Shown: positions 26,848 through 35,559, numbered from the stretch's first letter. The stretch is 58,679 nt of DNA from Nitrospiraceae bacterium (GCA_003599505.1 QZKO01000010.1:1-58679); one strand, 5' to 3'. A program made the numbers and translations. Notes: generated from the letters alone by a model not told the origin.

Positions 26848-27882
26848 ACGGTAAAGCACGAACTGGATTTAGGAGAGGAAAAAGACCTTTCATCCATATA
26901 CGGAAAGCTTGACAGGACCCTTAAATTAATGGAGGAGGCCCTCGGCGTCAAGGCTTCCATAAGAGGTAACAAGGTTTTCCTTCACGGCAGTGAACGGTCC
27001 GTAAATAAGGCGGAAAGATTCATCAGGGAGTTTTATTCGATGAATTCCACTGGTTACACCATAAGCACTGAAGACGTTAAGTTCGCGTTGAAGGCCATTG
27101 GAGAAGCCGATGTTGAAGAGCCGTCTGATGAAAAACTGATAGAAGAAAAAGAAACAGCCGGCCCGGGAAAACCGGTTGCGCCTTCTTTGAAGGAATTTTT
27201 TCAGAGTAATATCCCCGTATCATCGAAAAAGAAATTCATTATCCCCAGGTCCGGGGCGCAGAGAAATTATATTGAGGCAATAAAGCAGTATGACATGGTC
27301 ATCGGCATAGGTCCGGCCGGGACAGGGAAGACATATCTTGCCATGGCGATGGCGATAAACGCCCTTCTGAACAAGCAGGTCAGCAGGATCATACTTGCGC
27401 GTCCCGCTGTTGAAGCAGGAGAAAAACTCGGTTTCCTCCCCGGCGACCTGTATGAAAAGGTGAACCCGTATCTGAGGCCTCTTTATGACGCCCTCTTTGA
27501 CATGATGGAAGCGGAAAAGGCGTCCAGCCTCATTGAAAAAGGTATTATTGAAATAGCGCCTCTCGCCTTTATGAGGGGCAGGACCCTGAACGATTCCTTC
27601 ATTATTCTCGACGAAGCCCAGAACACGACTTCGGAGCAGATGAAAATGTATCTTACGCGACTCGGGTTTAATTCAAAGACGGTTATTACAGGGGACATCA
27701 CCCAGATCGACCTCCCGCCTGGAAAAGTATCCGGTCTTGTGGAGACTAAACAGATATTAAAAGATATCAAAGGAGTATATTTTGTTTACTTTTCCGAAAA
27801 AGACGTGGTCAGGCACAAACTTGTGCAGGAAATCATAAGGGCTTATGAAAAATTCGAGAAAGGCCGTAATATTAAGCCATGA
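26848..27882 (+). CDS. phoH: PhoH-like ATPase, apparently starting at a non-canonical ACG
   Basis: A PhoH-family P-loop ATPase/RNA-binding protein: an N-terminal KH-like segment (LKLMEEALGVKASIRGNKVFLHGSE), then the ATPase with Walker A GIGPAGTGKTYLAMA and Walker B DSFIILDEAQNTTSEQMKMYLTR. The first ATG in frame is 26929, but it lies inside the conserved N-terminal domain; the homologous reading continues upstream (LDLGEEKDLSSIYGKLDRT). No ATG, GTG or TTG exists there, yet AGGAG at 26836-26840 is 7 bases from an ACG at 26848. It is followed by the HD phosphohydrolase and ybeY, a conserved order. The start is inference; the family is certain. Confidence 0.85.
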   Translation, partial: TVKHELDLGEEKDLSSIYGKLDRTLKLMEEALGVKASIRGNKVFLHGSERSVNKAERFIREFYSMNSTGYTISTEDVKFALKAIGEADVEEPSDEKLIEEKETAGPGKPVAPSLKEFFQSNIPVSSKKKFIIPRSGAQRNYIEAIKQYDMVIGIGPAGTGKTYLAMAMAINALLNKQVSRIILARPAVEAGEKLGFLPGDLYEKVNPYLRPLYDALFDMMEAEKASSLIEKGIIEIAPLAFMRGRTLNDSFIILDEAQNTTSEQMKMYLTRLGFNSKTVITGDITQIDLPPGKVSGLVETKQILKDIKGVYFVYFSEKDVVRHKLVQEIIRAYEKFEKGRNIKP

Positions 27883-29375
27883 AAAACATAAAGCTTCCTG
27901 ATCAGAAAAAGCATTTTTTGCATATCAATAAAAATATCCTGCTGAAGGTGGCCCTGCTTGTAGTATTCGCCGCTGTTCTGAATATCTCGCTTATATGGGG
28001 GAAGGCCATCCCCGTCGAGTCCATCGCGGGCGCGTTTTTCATTACGGCTTTGCTGTTGCTCATCCTTTACAAGGACTTCATAAGATACAAGCCCCAGATA
28101 AAACAGGATTACAAGCTCCTTATTCTTATAGGGGTCCTCTTGTCCGGCAACCTTATCATAGGCCGTGTATTCTTTTATGCCCTGCAGGGGATCATAGAGC
28201 TTGCAGGCACTTTTGATTCTTTTTTTGCCGTTTATGCAATTCCGCTTGCCATGGGGTCGATGCTTGCGGCCCTCCTGATCGATATCCATACCGCTATTGT
28301 CTTTACCGTCATTACAAGCCTCCTTGCAGGCTTGTGGCTCGGAGACCCGCTGTATTCAATATTTATATTCGCCTCCGGACTCACCGGGGCCTTTGGAGTC
28401 ATAAGATGCAAAAAACGCTCCGCGATCTGGAGGGCGGGTTTTTATGTCGGTCTTGTCAGTGTATCCACAGCGCTTGTCATCGCGCTTTTCAGGGAGCAGT
28501 TTTTTACCGTCAACAGTCTCTTTATAACGGGCCTTGCCTTTTCCAACGGCATTATTGTCGCCACTCTCGTTTCGGCGCTCCTGCCGCTCTTTGAATATTT
28601 ATTCAAATCAACAACAGACATAAGCCTCCTTGAGCTCCTTGATCTCAACCAGCCTCTTATGCGGGAACTTCTGATGGAGGCCCCCGGCACATATCATCAC
28701 AGCATTATCGTAGGCAGTCTTGCGGAGGCTGCCGCGGAAGCGGTGGGGGTAAACCCCCTGCTGGCGAGGGTGAGCTCGTATTATCACGACATCGGCAAGA
28801 TCAAGATGCCGGACTATTTCGTGGAAAACCAGATAGCGGTCGTGAGCAAACACGATAAGATCACTCCGCGCATGAGCAGCCTGATTTTGCTGTCTCATGT
28901 GAAAGAAGGGGTCGAGCTGGCAAAAAAACATAAGATTCCCCAGGTAATAATAGATATTATTCAGCAGCACCACGGCACTTCAGTACAGACCTTCTTTTAT
29001 CAGAAAGCCAGGGAGCAGCATGACAGCCTTACTCCGGTGGCTGAAGAAGACTTCAGGTATCCGGGGCCCAAGCCGCAGACCCGGGTCGCCGCGCTGGTCC
29101 TTATGGCGGACGCGGTTGAAGCAGCGTCAAGGGTCCTTTCGGATTCTTCTCCTGCTCGGGTGGCCCTCCTCGTTGATAAAATAATCAACCACTGCTTTAT
29201 CGACGGGCAGCTTGACAACTGCGAACTGACCCTCAAGGACATACGGGAAATCAAGACCAACTTTGTTTTTCTCCTGAGCAGCATGTATCACAAACGCATC
29301 AATTACCCCGGATTCGAAATAGGGAAGGATGAAGATACTCATAAAAGACCGGCAAAGGCGCAGGCCCTTAAATAA
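27879..29375 (+). CDS. 7TM-HD phosphohydrolase (PgpH/YqfF-like, possible c-di-AMP phosphodiesterase)
   Basis: A 498-residue membrane protein: about seven helices between residues 20 and 245, then a cytoplasmic HD domain with TYHHSIIVGSLAEAAAEAVG, SSYYHDIGKIKMP and IIQQHHGTS as metal ligands. This is the family of PgpH, which degrades cyclic di-AMP in Firmicutes. Unlike full-length PgpH (about 700 residues) it lacks the long extracellular 7TMR-HDED domain. The ATG overlaps the phoH stop and the 3' end overlaps ybeY by 47 bases. Whether this organism uses c-di-AMP is not shown here. Confidence 0.87.
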   Translation: MKNIKLPDQKKHFLHINKNILLKVALLVVFAAVLNISLIWGKAIPVESIAGAFFITALLLLILYKDFIRYKPQIKQDYKLLILIGVLLSGNLIIGRVFFYALQGIIELAGTFDSFFAVYAIPLAMGSMLAALLIDIHTAIVFTVITSLLAGLWLGDPLYSIFIFASGLTGAFGVIRCKKRSAIWRAGFYVGLVSVSTALVIALFREQFFTVNSLFITGLAFSNGIIVATLVSALLPLFEYLFKSTTDISLLELLDLNQPLMRELLMEAPGTYHHSIIVGSLAEAAAEAVGVNPLLARVSSYYHDIGKIKMPDYFVENQIAVVSKHDKITPRMSSLILLSHVKEGVELAKKHKIPQVIIDIIQQHHGTSVQTFFYQKAREQHDSLTPVAEEDFRYPGPKPQTRVAALVLMADAVEAASRVLSDSSPARVALLVDKIINHCFIDGQLDNCELTLKDIREIKTNFVFLLSSMYHKRINYPGFEIGKDEDTHKRPAKAQALK

Positions 29376-29784
29376 AAACAGGGTAATCAGGGTGTCCCGC
29401 GGGACCCTCTCTTTTTTAAACCAGCACAAGGCTGAATTAAGCATACTCTTTGTGGGAGACAGAGAGATGACCCGGCTCAACTCTGAATACAGGGGCGTTC
29501 ACAAAAGCACGGACGTCCTTTCTTTTCCACAAATAAGCGGGTTTACTCCCGGCTCCTCACTTCTCACTCCTCACTTTGTGCTTGGAGACATAGTCATCAG
29601 CGTGCCCAAGGCCGAATCACAGGCAAAAGCGTCCGGCCGCGGTTTTTATGACGAGGTCCGCCGTCTGCTGATTCACGGCATACTGCACCTTCTGGGATAC
29701 GATCATGAGAAATCGGCTTACAGTGCAACCGTAATGAAGAAAAAGGAACAGGAGATATTTCATGCCACTCAGGAAATGGATTGA
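29329..29784 (+). CDS. ybeY: Endoribonuclease YbeY
   Basis: A zinc-dependent endoribonuclease acting in 16S rRNA 3'-end maturation and ribosome quality control. The diagnostic HGILHLLGYDH supplies the three zinc histidines; STDVLSFPQ and LGDIVISVPKA are the other conserved segments. Between these two lies a longer loop (SGFTPGSSLLTPHF) encoded by near-tandem CTCCTCACTT words, a possible small insertion. 151 residues. It overlaps the HD gene before it and the dgkA-like gene after it (23 bases). Confidence 0.93.
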   Translation: MKILIKDRQRRRPLNKNRVIRVSRGTLSFLNQHKAELSILFVGDREMTRLNSEYRGVHKSTDVLSFPQISGFTPGSSLLTPHFVLGDIVISVPKAESQAKASGRGFYDEVRRLLIHGILHLLGYDHEKSAYSATVMKKKEQEIFHATQEMD

Positions 29785-30460
29785 AAGCAGCAATCACGCC
29801 ATCGAAGGCATCCTTCACGCGGCAAAGACGCAGCGGCACATGCGGTATCATTTATACGCTGCCATACTGATACTCATAATCAGTTTTTCCCTCGGCATCA
29901 ACTGGTCGGAGTTTGTGATATTAATAACTCTGTCCATCGTCGTGCTTTCGGTCGAAATGCTCAACTCGGCCGTTGAAGCGATCACGGATGTGCTGTTTAA
30001 AGAATACCATGAGCAGGCAAAACGGATAAAAGACATGGCTGCAGGCGCCGTCCTGATAACGGCGCTCGGCGCGGCGGTAATCGGATATATTATCCTTTAT
30101 GAGCCGGTTAAAAATTTTTATTACGACGGGCTGAACGTCGCGAAACACGTGGAATCCGACGTGGCCTTTGTCGCCCTCATCGTCGTGCTTATTCTGGTGG
30201 TGCTGACAAAGGCGTTTTTCGGAAAGGGGCAGCCGCTGAGGGGGGGGATGCCCAGCGGGCACGCCGCGGTCGCTTTCTCAATCTGGACTGCCGTCACGTT
30301 CATCACTGAGAGCTTTGTGCCTTCCCTGCTCGTATTTATAATGGCGGGACTGATCGCGCAGGGCAGGGTCAGCACCGGAGTGCATAAGCCGATCGAGGTA
30401 ATCATGGGCGCTCTTTTAGGCATAGCCGTCACCTTTCTGCTCTTCAGGGTATTCTCATAA
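29762..30460 (+). CDS. Diacylglycerol kinase - PAP2 phosphatase fusion
   Basis: A 232-residue membrane protein. Residues 1-115 match prokaryotic DgkA (NHAIEGILHAAKTQRHMRYH, then SVEMLNSAVEAITDVL with the catalytic Glu and E-x-x-x-A-K-R-I-K-D motif). Residues 135-232 match a PAP2 / lipid phosphatase (GKGQPLRGGMPSGHAAVAFSIW and RVSTGVHKPIEVIMG, conserved SGH and the late His). One half would phosphorylate undecaprenol or diacylglycerol and the other would remove phosphate; both act on lipid carriers. Its ATG follows GGAG and lies within the end of ybeY. Confidence 0.87.
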   Translation: MPLRKWIESSNHAIEGILHAAKTQRHMRYHLYAAILILIISFSLGINWSEFVILITLSIVVLSVEMLNSAVEAITDVLFKEYHEQAKRIKDMAAGAVLITALGAAVIGYIILYEPVKNFYYDGLNVAKHVESDVAFVALIVVLILVVLTKAFFGKGQPLRGGMPSGHAAVAFSIWTAVTFITESFVPSLLVFIMAGLIAQGRVSTGVHKPIEVIMGALLGIAVTFLLFRVFS

Positions 30461-30463
30461 CGC

Positions 30464-30901
30464 ATGTTTTCCAGGATAAAAAAGTTCAATCCTTCGGTCG
30501 ATAAGAGATTTCTTGTTGCCCTTTCCGGTATTTTATGGAGCGTTGTCGGGACAATGCTCTGCAGGCTCGCCGTTCGCTGGTTGTCACTGGAAGGCGGGCT
30601 GCATGCCGTCCGGCTGGGTCTTGCCGGTGCCATCCTCGCTCTCCTGATTTATTACTTCGGCTTTCTGAAACTGGTGCGCAGGAATACCGAGCGTATCCTT
30701 TCAAAAAAAGAGAAGATTTGCATCTTTGCGTTCCAGCCGTGGAAGAGTTATATAATTATCGCCGTCATGATCGGTCTGGGGGTCATACTCAGGAGCTCGT
30801 CTCTGCCGAAGCAATACCTTTCCGTAATCTACATGGGCTTTGGAGGGGCGATGGTCCTTTCAAGTCTTGTGTATTATCGTAACTTCTTCAGAAAAACATA
30901 A
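30464..30901 (+). CDS. Hypothetical membrane protein
   Basis: A 145-residue protein with about four hydrophobic helices (roughly 18-34, 47-68, 92-110 and 118-137) and a basic loop between helices 2 and 3 (KLVRRNTERILSKKEK). The FQPWKSYIIIAVMIGLGVILR segment looks conserved, and I recall such a protein after lipid genes, but no family name is certain. It follows the DgkA-PAP2 gene by 3 bases and is likely in the same operon. Confidence 0.6.
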   Translation: MFSRIKKFNPSVDKRFLVALSGILWSVVGTMLCRLAVRWLSLEGGLHAVRLGLAGAILALLIYYFGFLKLVRRNTERILSKKEKICIFAFQPWKSYIIIAVMIGLGVILRSSSLPKQYLSVIYMGFGGAMVLSSLVYYRNFFRKT

Positions 30902-31019
30902 CAGATACGCGGACCTTATTAATTTGGCTTGATATAATGTTCAAAAATGTCTTGCTTTTTTTTACATGAACTGCCAAAATATCAGGCTCTTATAAAACAA
31001 AATACAGGGATTCGGAAAA

Positions 31020-32324
31020 ATGAAGATATTTTATTACAAAGGACAAAACAGGAACGGTTTCAGCCGTATCATATCGGCAGTATTACTTTTTGCGGCGCTT
31101 CTCATAACAGGGTTTGTCGCGTATCAGCTATTTCTCGTACCGAAGCCTTTACTGAAGGGGACCGAATCATTTGATTTTTTGTCCGCCGATAAGACCGTCA
31201 CTCTGCAGGGGGAGAATATACGGTCTCTTGAGATTTCAATTTATCAGAACGGCAGGAAGATTGATCTGCTTAAAGATACACCGGCCGGGGATAAAAATAC
31301 ATTCACGCTGCGCATAAGACCTAAAGAGCTTGCCCTGTCGGACGGGACCGCGAACATGCTTGTCAGCGCAGAAGCCGGCATGTTCAGGAAACTGAAACAG
31401 GACATTAAAGTGGTCATTGATACAACGCCTCCTTCTCTTGAGGCGCTAAGGGTCCCGGAGATAATTACTCAGGGCGGGACAGGCTTTGCCGTGCTCAGGG
31501 CCAGGGACGCGGATGCGGTATTTATCGCGCTTGAAGATAAGATGTTTCCGGCTTTCCCGGCAGACAGAGGCGCTGATTATTATGTGTTTTTCCCTGTCCC
31601 GTTCAATGTGAAGGAGACCGCCGTATTGCGCGCGGTGGCAAAGGACAAGGCAGGGAACCGGAATGTTCTTTCGTTTCACACGGCGATTAAAACAGCGCGG
31701 TACAGATCGTCTTCCATAACCGTTAGTGACATGTTTATCAGCGCCGTTGCGTCATCCCTGCTGAACGAGACGACTGTTTCCGACTACGAAAGCGCCTTCA
31801 AGAAAGTAAATGAAGAATTGAGGGCGCAGGCCCTTGAGAAGCTGCTTGACATCTCGAAACAGACAGAACCAAAGATGCTGTGGGACGGGGCGTTCCTGCA
31901 GATGAAAAACAGCAAGGTTATGGCCGGCTATGGGGACAAAAGGACCTATATGTACAAAGACAGAATAATCAGCGGCAGCGTTCATCTCGGTTATGACCTC
32001 GCGTCAAACGCGCAGGCCCCTGCCGAAGCTGCCAACTCCGGGCTTGTCAGGTTTGCCGGAGACCTCGGCATATACGGCAATACGGTAATTATAGACCACG
32101 GCATGGGGCTTATGAGCCTTTACGGCCACCTGTCCGTGATAAATGTGTCTGAAGGACAGGCTGTCGGTAAGGGGGACATAATCGGCAGGACAGGGGCCAC
32201 GGGACTTGCCGGAGGCGACCATCTTCATTTCGGGATACTCGTTCATGGTTATGAAGTGTCCCCCCTGTTCTGGTGGGACCTGCACTGGATTCAGGTCAAT
32301 GTGCTTGAGGCAATAACAGGATGA
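31020..32324 (+). CDS. M23 family metallopeptidase (LytM-like)
   Basis: A 434-residue cell-wall peptidase with one N-terminal membrane helix (about 18-38), a central periplasmic part of about 250 residues with beta-sandwich-like repeats, and a C-terminal M23 domain. Zinc ligands are visible in HLGYDLAS (His and Asp) and DHLHFGI (His of HxH); DHGMGLMSLYGHLS and VGKGDIIGRTGATG are typical. It would cut peptide crosslinks of peptidoglycan or activate amidases. The domain is complete. TATAAT about 85 bases upstream is a possible -10 element. Confidence 0.9.
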   Translation: MKIFYYKGQNRNGFSRIISAVLLFAALLITGFVAYQLFLVPKPLLKGTESFDFLSADKTVTLQGENIRSLEISIYQNGRKIDLLKDTPAGDKNTFTLRIRPKELALSDGTANMLVSAEAGMFRKLKQDIKVVIDTTPPSLEALRVPEIITQGGTGFAVLRARDADAVFIALEDKMFPAFPADRGADYYVFFPVPFNVKETAVLRAVAKDKAGNRNVLSFHTAIKTARYRSSSITVSDMFISAVASSLLNETTVSDYESAFKKVNEELRAQALEKLLDISKQTEPKMLWDGAFLQMKNSKVMAGYGDKRTYMYKDRIISGSVHLGYDLASNAQAPAEAANSGLVRFAGDLGIYGNTVIIDHGMGLMSLYGHLSVINVSEGQAVGKGDIIGRTGATGLAGGDHLHFGILVHGYEVSPLFWWDLHWIQVNVLEAITG

Positions 32325-32416
32325 TTCACAAAAAATTCAAAATTATGATTTAACGTATAGACAAAATAAGAATTCACGATATAATTAAAAATATAAAATG
32401 AAAGGTGTGAAACACT

Positions 32417-32695
32417 ATGGATCGCCAGGTCACAAAAGAAGAAGTCCCGTCATATGAAATCGTTGAAGAGAAGATCAGAGAGATCGACGGCTCTATCATA
32501 ATCCTCAGGATTTTCTATATTTTTATGCACATCGCATATAAATTCCAGGTGATAAAAAATGATAAGCTGTGCACTGTTGAGATTCCCAGGAAGCTGCTTG
32601 AGGGTTTAAGAAGCAGGAATTTAATGCTGGAAGAGGAGCTGAACAGAATTATAAATACTTCTCTTGAACATTCCGACTGCTGGAACAAAGTATAG
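32417..32695 (+). CDS. Hypothetical small protein
   Basis: A 92-residue protein with a good ribosome site (AAAGGTG). The N-terminal half is charged (VTKEEVPSYEIVEEKIREIDG), the middle hydrophobic but too short and broken for a clear membrane helix (IIILRIFYIFMHIAYKF), and the end is helical. A DRQVTKEEVP start is reminiscent of small proteins near signalling genes, but I cannot name a family. It converges on the diguanylate cyclase gene, 4 bases apart. Confidence 0.55.
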   Translation: MDRQVTKEEVPSYEIVEEKIREIDGSIIILRIFYIFMHIAYKFQVIKNDKLCTVEIPRKLLEGLRSRNLMLEEELNRIINTSLEHSDCWNKV

Positions 32696-32699
32696 GAAA

Positions 32700-33686
32700 C
32701 TATTCATATTTGACGCTTATATTTCCGCCTTTGCTTTTTGCCAGGTATAAGGCCTTATCACTCTGATTGAGCAGATCTTCCATGCTGATATTATTGGTTT
32801 TATAGGGAAATGTCGCCGTAATCCCGATACTCAGGGTGCGGGAAATATTCCCAAGGTATCCTTTCCCTTTTATGCTTGCGGCAAAGTTCCTGGCCTCAAA
32901 CCCTTTCCTTATCCGCTCCGCTACGATATAAGCGAGGGTCATGTCCGTTTCGGGGAGAACGACGATAAATTCTTCCCCCCCGTATCTGAAAGAACGGTCA
33001 AATTTTCTGGTGTTCTCTTTTATCAGGACGCCGACATACCCGAGCATAATATCGCCGGCGGATTGGCCGTAAGCGTCATTGATGCTCTTGAAGCCGTCTA
33101 TGTCTATCATCATCAGGGCAAGAGGGTGGCCGTACCTGTTGCAGCGCGCGATCTCATTTTCAAGGACAGTTATGAGATGGTGCCGGTTGAACAGGCCGGT
33201 AAGCTTGTCGGTTATCATCATCTTCTGGATTTCCCTGTTCTTGACATCTATCTGCTCCAGCGCCGCGACCAGCTCCCGACTCAAATGCTCAATATGGGAC
33301 CTGTCTTCCAGCGTCTTAACTTTCTGTTTATTAAATAAAAACATTATATTGTTGAAAAGCTCACCTGTCTCTTCCACAATGGATGGACATGAATCTTTAA
33401 AAACTCTGCAAGCGGAGCACATTGCGTATTTCTCCTCGAAGGGGCCCTGATGCTCTCCTCCGCAATAGGTGTCTTCACTTTGCCAGCATCTCACGGTGCC
33501 GGAATCGAGTCCGTATAAGGGACATTCAACGGATTTGCAGGCAAGGGTCTTCCAGCAGCTTGCGATGCATGAATTTTCAAAGACCGCGCCTTCGCCGCCC
33601 GACAATGCCTTTATAAGGACCGGGATAATCTCTTCCCTGAGCCTTTTCATGAAAATATTATCTGCTTCTTTTTTTGAGGTGTTCAA
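32700..33686 (-). CDS. Diguanylate cyclase with cysteine-rich N-terminal domain
   Basis: A 328-residue cytoplasmic protein. Residues 130-328 are a GGDEF domain with the active motif GGEEF (236-240) and an inhibitory-site RxxD (R227-D230) five residues before it, so it should make c-di-GMP and be feedback-inhibited. Residues 35-100 hold nine cysteines (40, 44, 50, 55, 67, 75, 90, 93, 100) in patterns such as CIASC, CKSVEC and CSAC, with no membrane segment. The Cys-rich part probably binds a metal or iron-sulfur cluster and acts as sensor; that is inference. Confidence 0.9.
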   Translation of the reverse strand: MNTSKKEADNIFMKRLREEIIPVLIKALSGGEGAVFENSCIASCWKTLACKSVECPLYGLDSGTVRCWQSEDTYCGGEHQGPFEEKYAMCSACRVFKDSCPSIVEETGELFNNIMFLFNKQKVKTLEDRSHIEHLSRELVAALEQIDVKNREIQKMMITDKLTGLFNRHHLITVLENEIARCNRYGHPLALMMIDIDGFKSINDAYGQSAGDIMLGYVGVLIKENTRKFDRSFRYGGEEFIVVLPETDMTLAYIVAERIRKGFEARNFAASIKGKGYLGNISRTLSIGITATFPYKTNNISMEDLLNQSDKALYLAKSKGGNISVKYE

Positions 33687-33950
33687 TTAATTGTCCTATA
33701 GAACTCTCAAGTGGTTTCTTCACAGGAGCGTTTTAAATCACCCGCAGATGCAGAGCTAACCGCTCAACCGGGATTTAATTTATAAATCGGTATATTTTTC
33801 CGGAAAGTTTAGATAAATATCCTTTCAACAGCATAACACCCTCTCACGCATTCCAGGAAATACGCATCATGACCGCGGCTTCAGGGGCCGTATGACAGAT
33901 ATCATATTTATTTTTGCAAAGTTATGCAATTCTACAACCAAGAGGTGCGT

Positions 33951-34193
33951 ATGTTAAAAAACGGTTGTCCCGGAAGTAATGAAATAAAAGAACCTAAACC
34001 CGAAGACATGCCGTGCCGTCACTGCGGGAAAGAAATAGAGATATGGAGCGATGAAACTGAAATCAGGTGCAAGTTCTGCGGTAAAGTTAATATGCGGGCG
34101 ATTGGTCCCACATGCCTCGACTGGTGCGCCTTTGCTAAAGAATGCGTCGGTGAGGAAAAATTCAGAAGGGTAAAAGGGGGAGGCAGGAATTGA
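33951..34193 (+). CDS. Small zinc-ribbon protein
   Basis: An 80-residue soluble protein. CRHCGKEIEIW...CKFCGK form a four-cysteine zinc ribbon and PTCLDWCAFAKECVG carries three more cysteines. Small proteins with the same beginning (CPG...IKEPKPE) and ending occur in many anaerobes, often near HD-domain hydrolases (from memory); function unknown. I start at ATG 33951, which has GAGGTG upstream, not at ATG 33924. It converges on tatC with 20 bases between. Confidence 0.75.
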   Translation: MLKNGCPGSNEIKEPKPEDMPCRHCGKEIEIWSDETEIRCKFCGKVNMRAIGPTCLDWCAFAKECVGEEKFRRVKGGGRN

Positions 34194-34213
34194 GTATTTA
34201 ATGTGTCTTTGTA

Positions 34214-34984
34214 TTATATCTCTTCCTTCTTCTTCCTGTTTATAATCCGTGAGGCCCAGATCCCCGCTTCATATAATATAACAATAGGCACCGCCATCAG
34301 GGACTGGTTGAAGGCGTCCGGGGTCGGAGTCAGCAGCGCGGCAGCGACAAAAGCTAAAAGGACCGCGTACTTCCTGTTTTTTGCCAGAAAATCGGTTGTC
34401 AGAATGCCCATCCTTGTAAGGAAAACCTGAAGGACCGGCAGCTCGAAGACGGCACCGAAGGCCAGAATGAATTTCAGGCAGAAGTCGATATATTTTTCCG
34501 CTGAAAGCATCGGCTTGATGTTTTCAGTCTTATATGTCATGAGAAAATTTACAGCGAAAGGGAGCACGATGAGAAAGCAGAAAAGGGCGCCGATTAAAAA
34601 AAGGTTCGTAGTGACGAAAATAAACGGGATTGCGAATTTTTTCTCTTTAGGCTTGAGCCCGGGGGCTATAAATTTCCAGACCTGATGAAAAATAATAGGG
34701 GAGCTGATAATACATGCGCTGATAAGCGCTATTTTCAGGTGCATCCACAATGCCTCCGCAGGAGCGAGAAAGACCAGCGACAGCTCCTTCTCTGTCGGGA
34801 CAAAAGAAATAAATGGATTGTGCAAAGAAAAGTTGATGGTATTGTGAAGCGGCAGGGTCAGGATACTGAATATATTTTCAGAGTAAGAGAAGCAGAAGCC
34901 GAACGTAATACTGACGGCTACAAGCGATACAACGATTCTGTTCCTTAACTCGTAAAGGTGTTCTGTAAGAGGCGCTTTATCCAT
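34214..34984 (-). CDS. tatC: Twin-arginine translocase subunit TatC
   Basis: The 256-residue signal-binding core of the Tat export system, with six membrane helices. PLTEHLYELRNRIVVSLVAV is the conserved N-terminus with the signal-contacting Glu, followed by PTEKELSLVFLAPAEALWMHLK, FAGAVFELPVLQVFLTRMGI-like helix (here LAFGAVFELPVLQVFL) and LLTPTPDAFNQSLMAVPIVILYEAGI. It overlaps the upstream tatA by 8 bases. The system would export folded cofactor proteins. Confidence 0.95.
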   Translation of the reverse strand: MDKAPLTEHLYELRNRIVVSLVAVSITFGFCFSYSENIFSILTLPLHNTINFSLHNPFISFVPTEKELSLVFLAPAEALWMHLKIALISACIISSPIIFHQVWKFIAPGLKPKEKKFAIPFIFVTTNLFLIGALFCFLIVLPFAVNFLMTYKTENIKPMLSAEKYIDFCLKFILAFGAVFELPVLQVFLTRMGILTTDFLAKNRKYAVLLAFVAAALLTPTPDAFNQSLMAVPIVILYEAGIWASRIINRKKKEEI

Positions 34985-35414
34985 CGTTTTCCGCTTCTGT
35001 CTTTATTTTTTTCTCCTCAACAATGTTTGCCTGCGGACCCCCCGCCTGACTTTCCGCCTTTCCTGATGGTTCTTTATTGCCGGCATCGGTCTTTGTATCA
35101 ATATCCGGCTCTATGGCATTTTTGAATGACTTCTCAAGATCGGCCTTTGCTTCCTTTATATCGTTTGATATGTTCAGGTCAGGCCCTACGGCATCTTTGA
35201 ATGACTTCCCAAGATCGGCCTTCGCTTCATTTATTTCTTTTGATATGTTCAGGTCGGACTCGTCGAGAGAGTTTTTAACATTGCGCATAGCGGCCTTAAG
35301 CTCCCTCATGCCTTTGCCGAGCGTTCTGCCGAGTTCGGGCAGTCTTTTAGGTCCGAAAACAAGAAAGGCGACGATGAAGATTACAATAAGCTCCTGCATG
35401 CCGAGATCAAACAT
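34977..35414 (-). CDS. tatA: Sec-independent translocase TatA/TatB-type protein with tandem repeat
   Basis: A 145-residue Tat pore/adaptor component. The membrane helix is MQELIVIFIVAFLVFGPKRLPELG, followed by the amphipathic helix GKGMRELKAAMRNVKNSL. Residues 54-78 and 79-103 are two copies of a 25-residue unit (DLNIS..I.EAKADL.KSFK.A), so the soluble tail is longer than in most TatA. The FGPKRLPELGR hinge fits TatA or TatB; with no second copy nearby it may do both jobs. Co-transcribed with tatC. Confidence 0.9.
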   Translation of the reverse strand: MFDLGMQELIVIFIVAFLVFGPKRLPELGRTLGKGMRELKAAMRNVKNSLDESDLNISKEINEAKADLGKSFKDAVGPDLNISNDIKEAKADLEKSFKNAIEPDIDTKTDAGNKEPSGKAESQAGGPQANIVEEKKIKTEAENDG

Positions 35415-35559
35415 GGTTTCTCCGGAAATTACCTTTATTAATATCCAATGAAATGTGTCACTTGCTTCTTAAACATATCAGAAATCCTCAATAGGTGTCA
35501 ATTTTCAGCCGCTGGCCTCCGTCCTTGACGAAAGCCCGTTTATGTCTTAAATTAAATGT

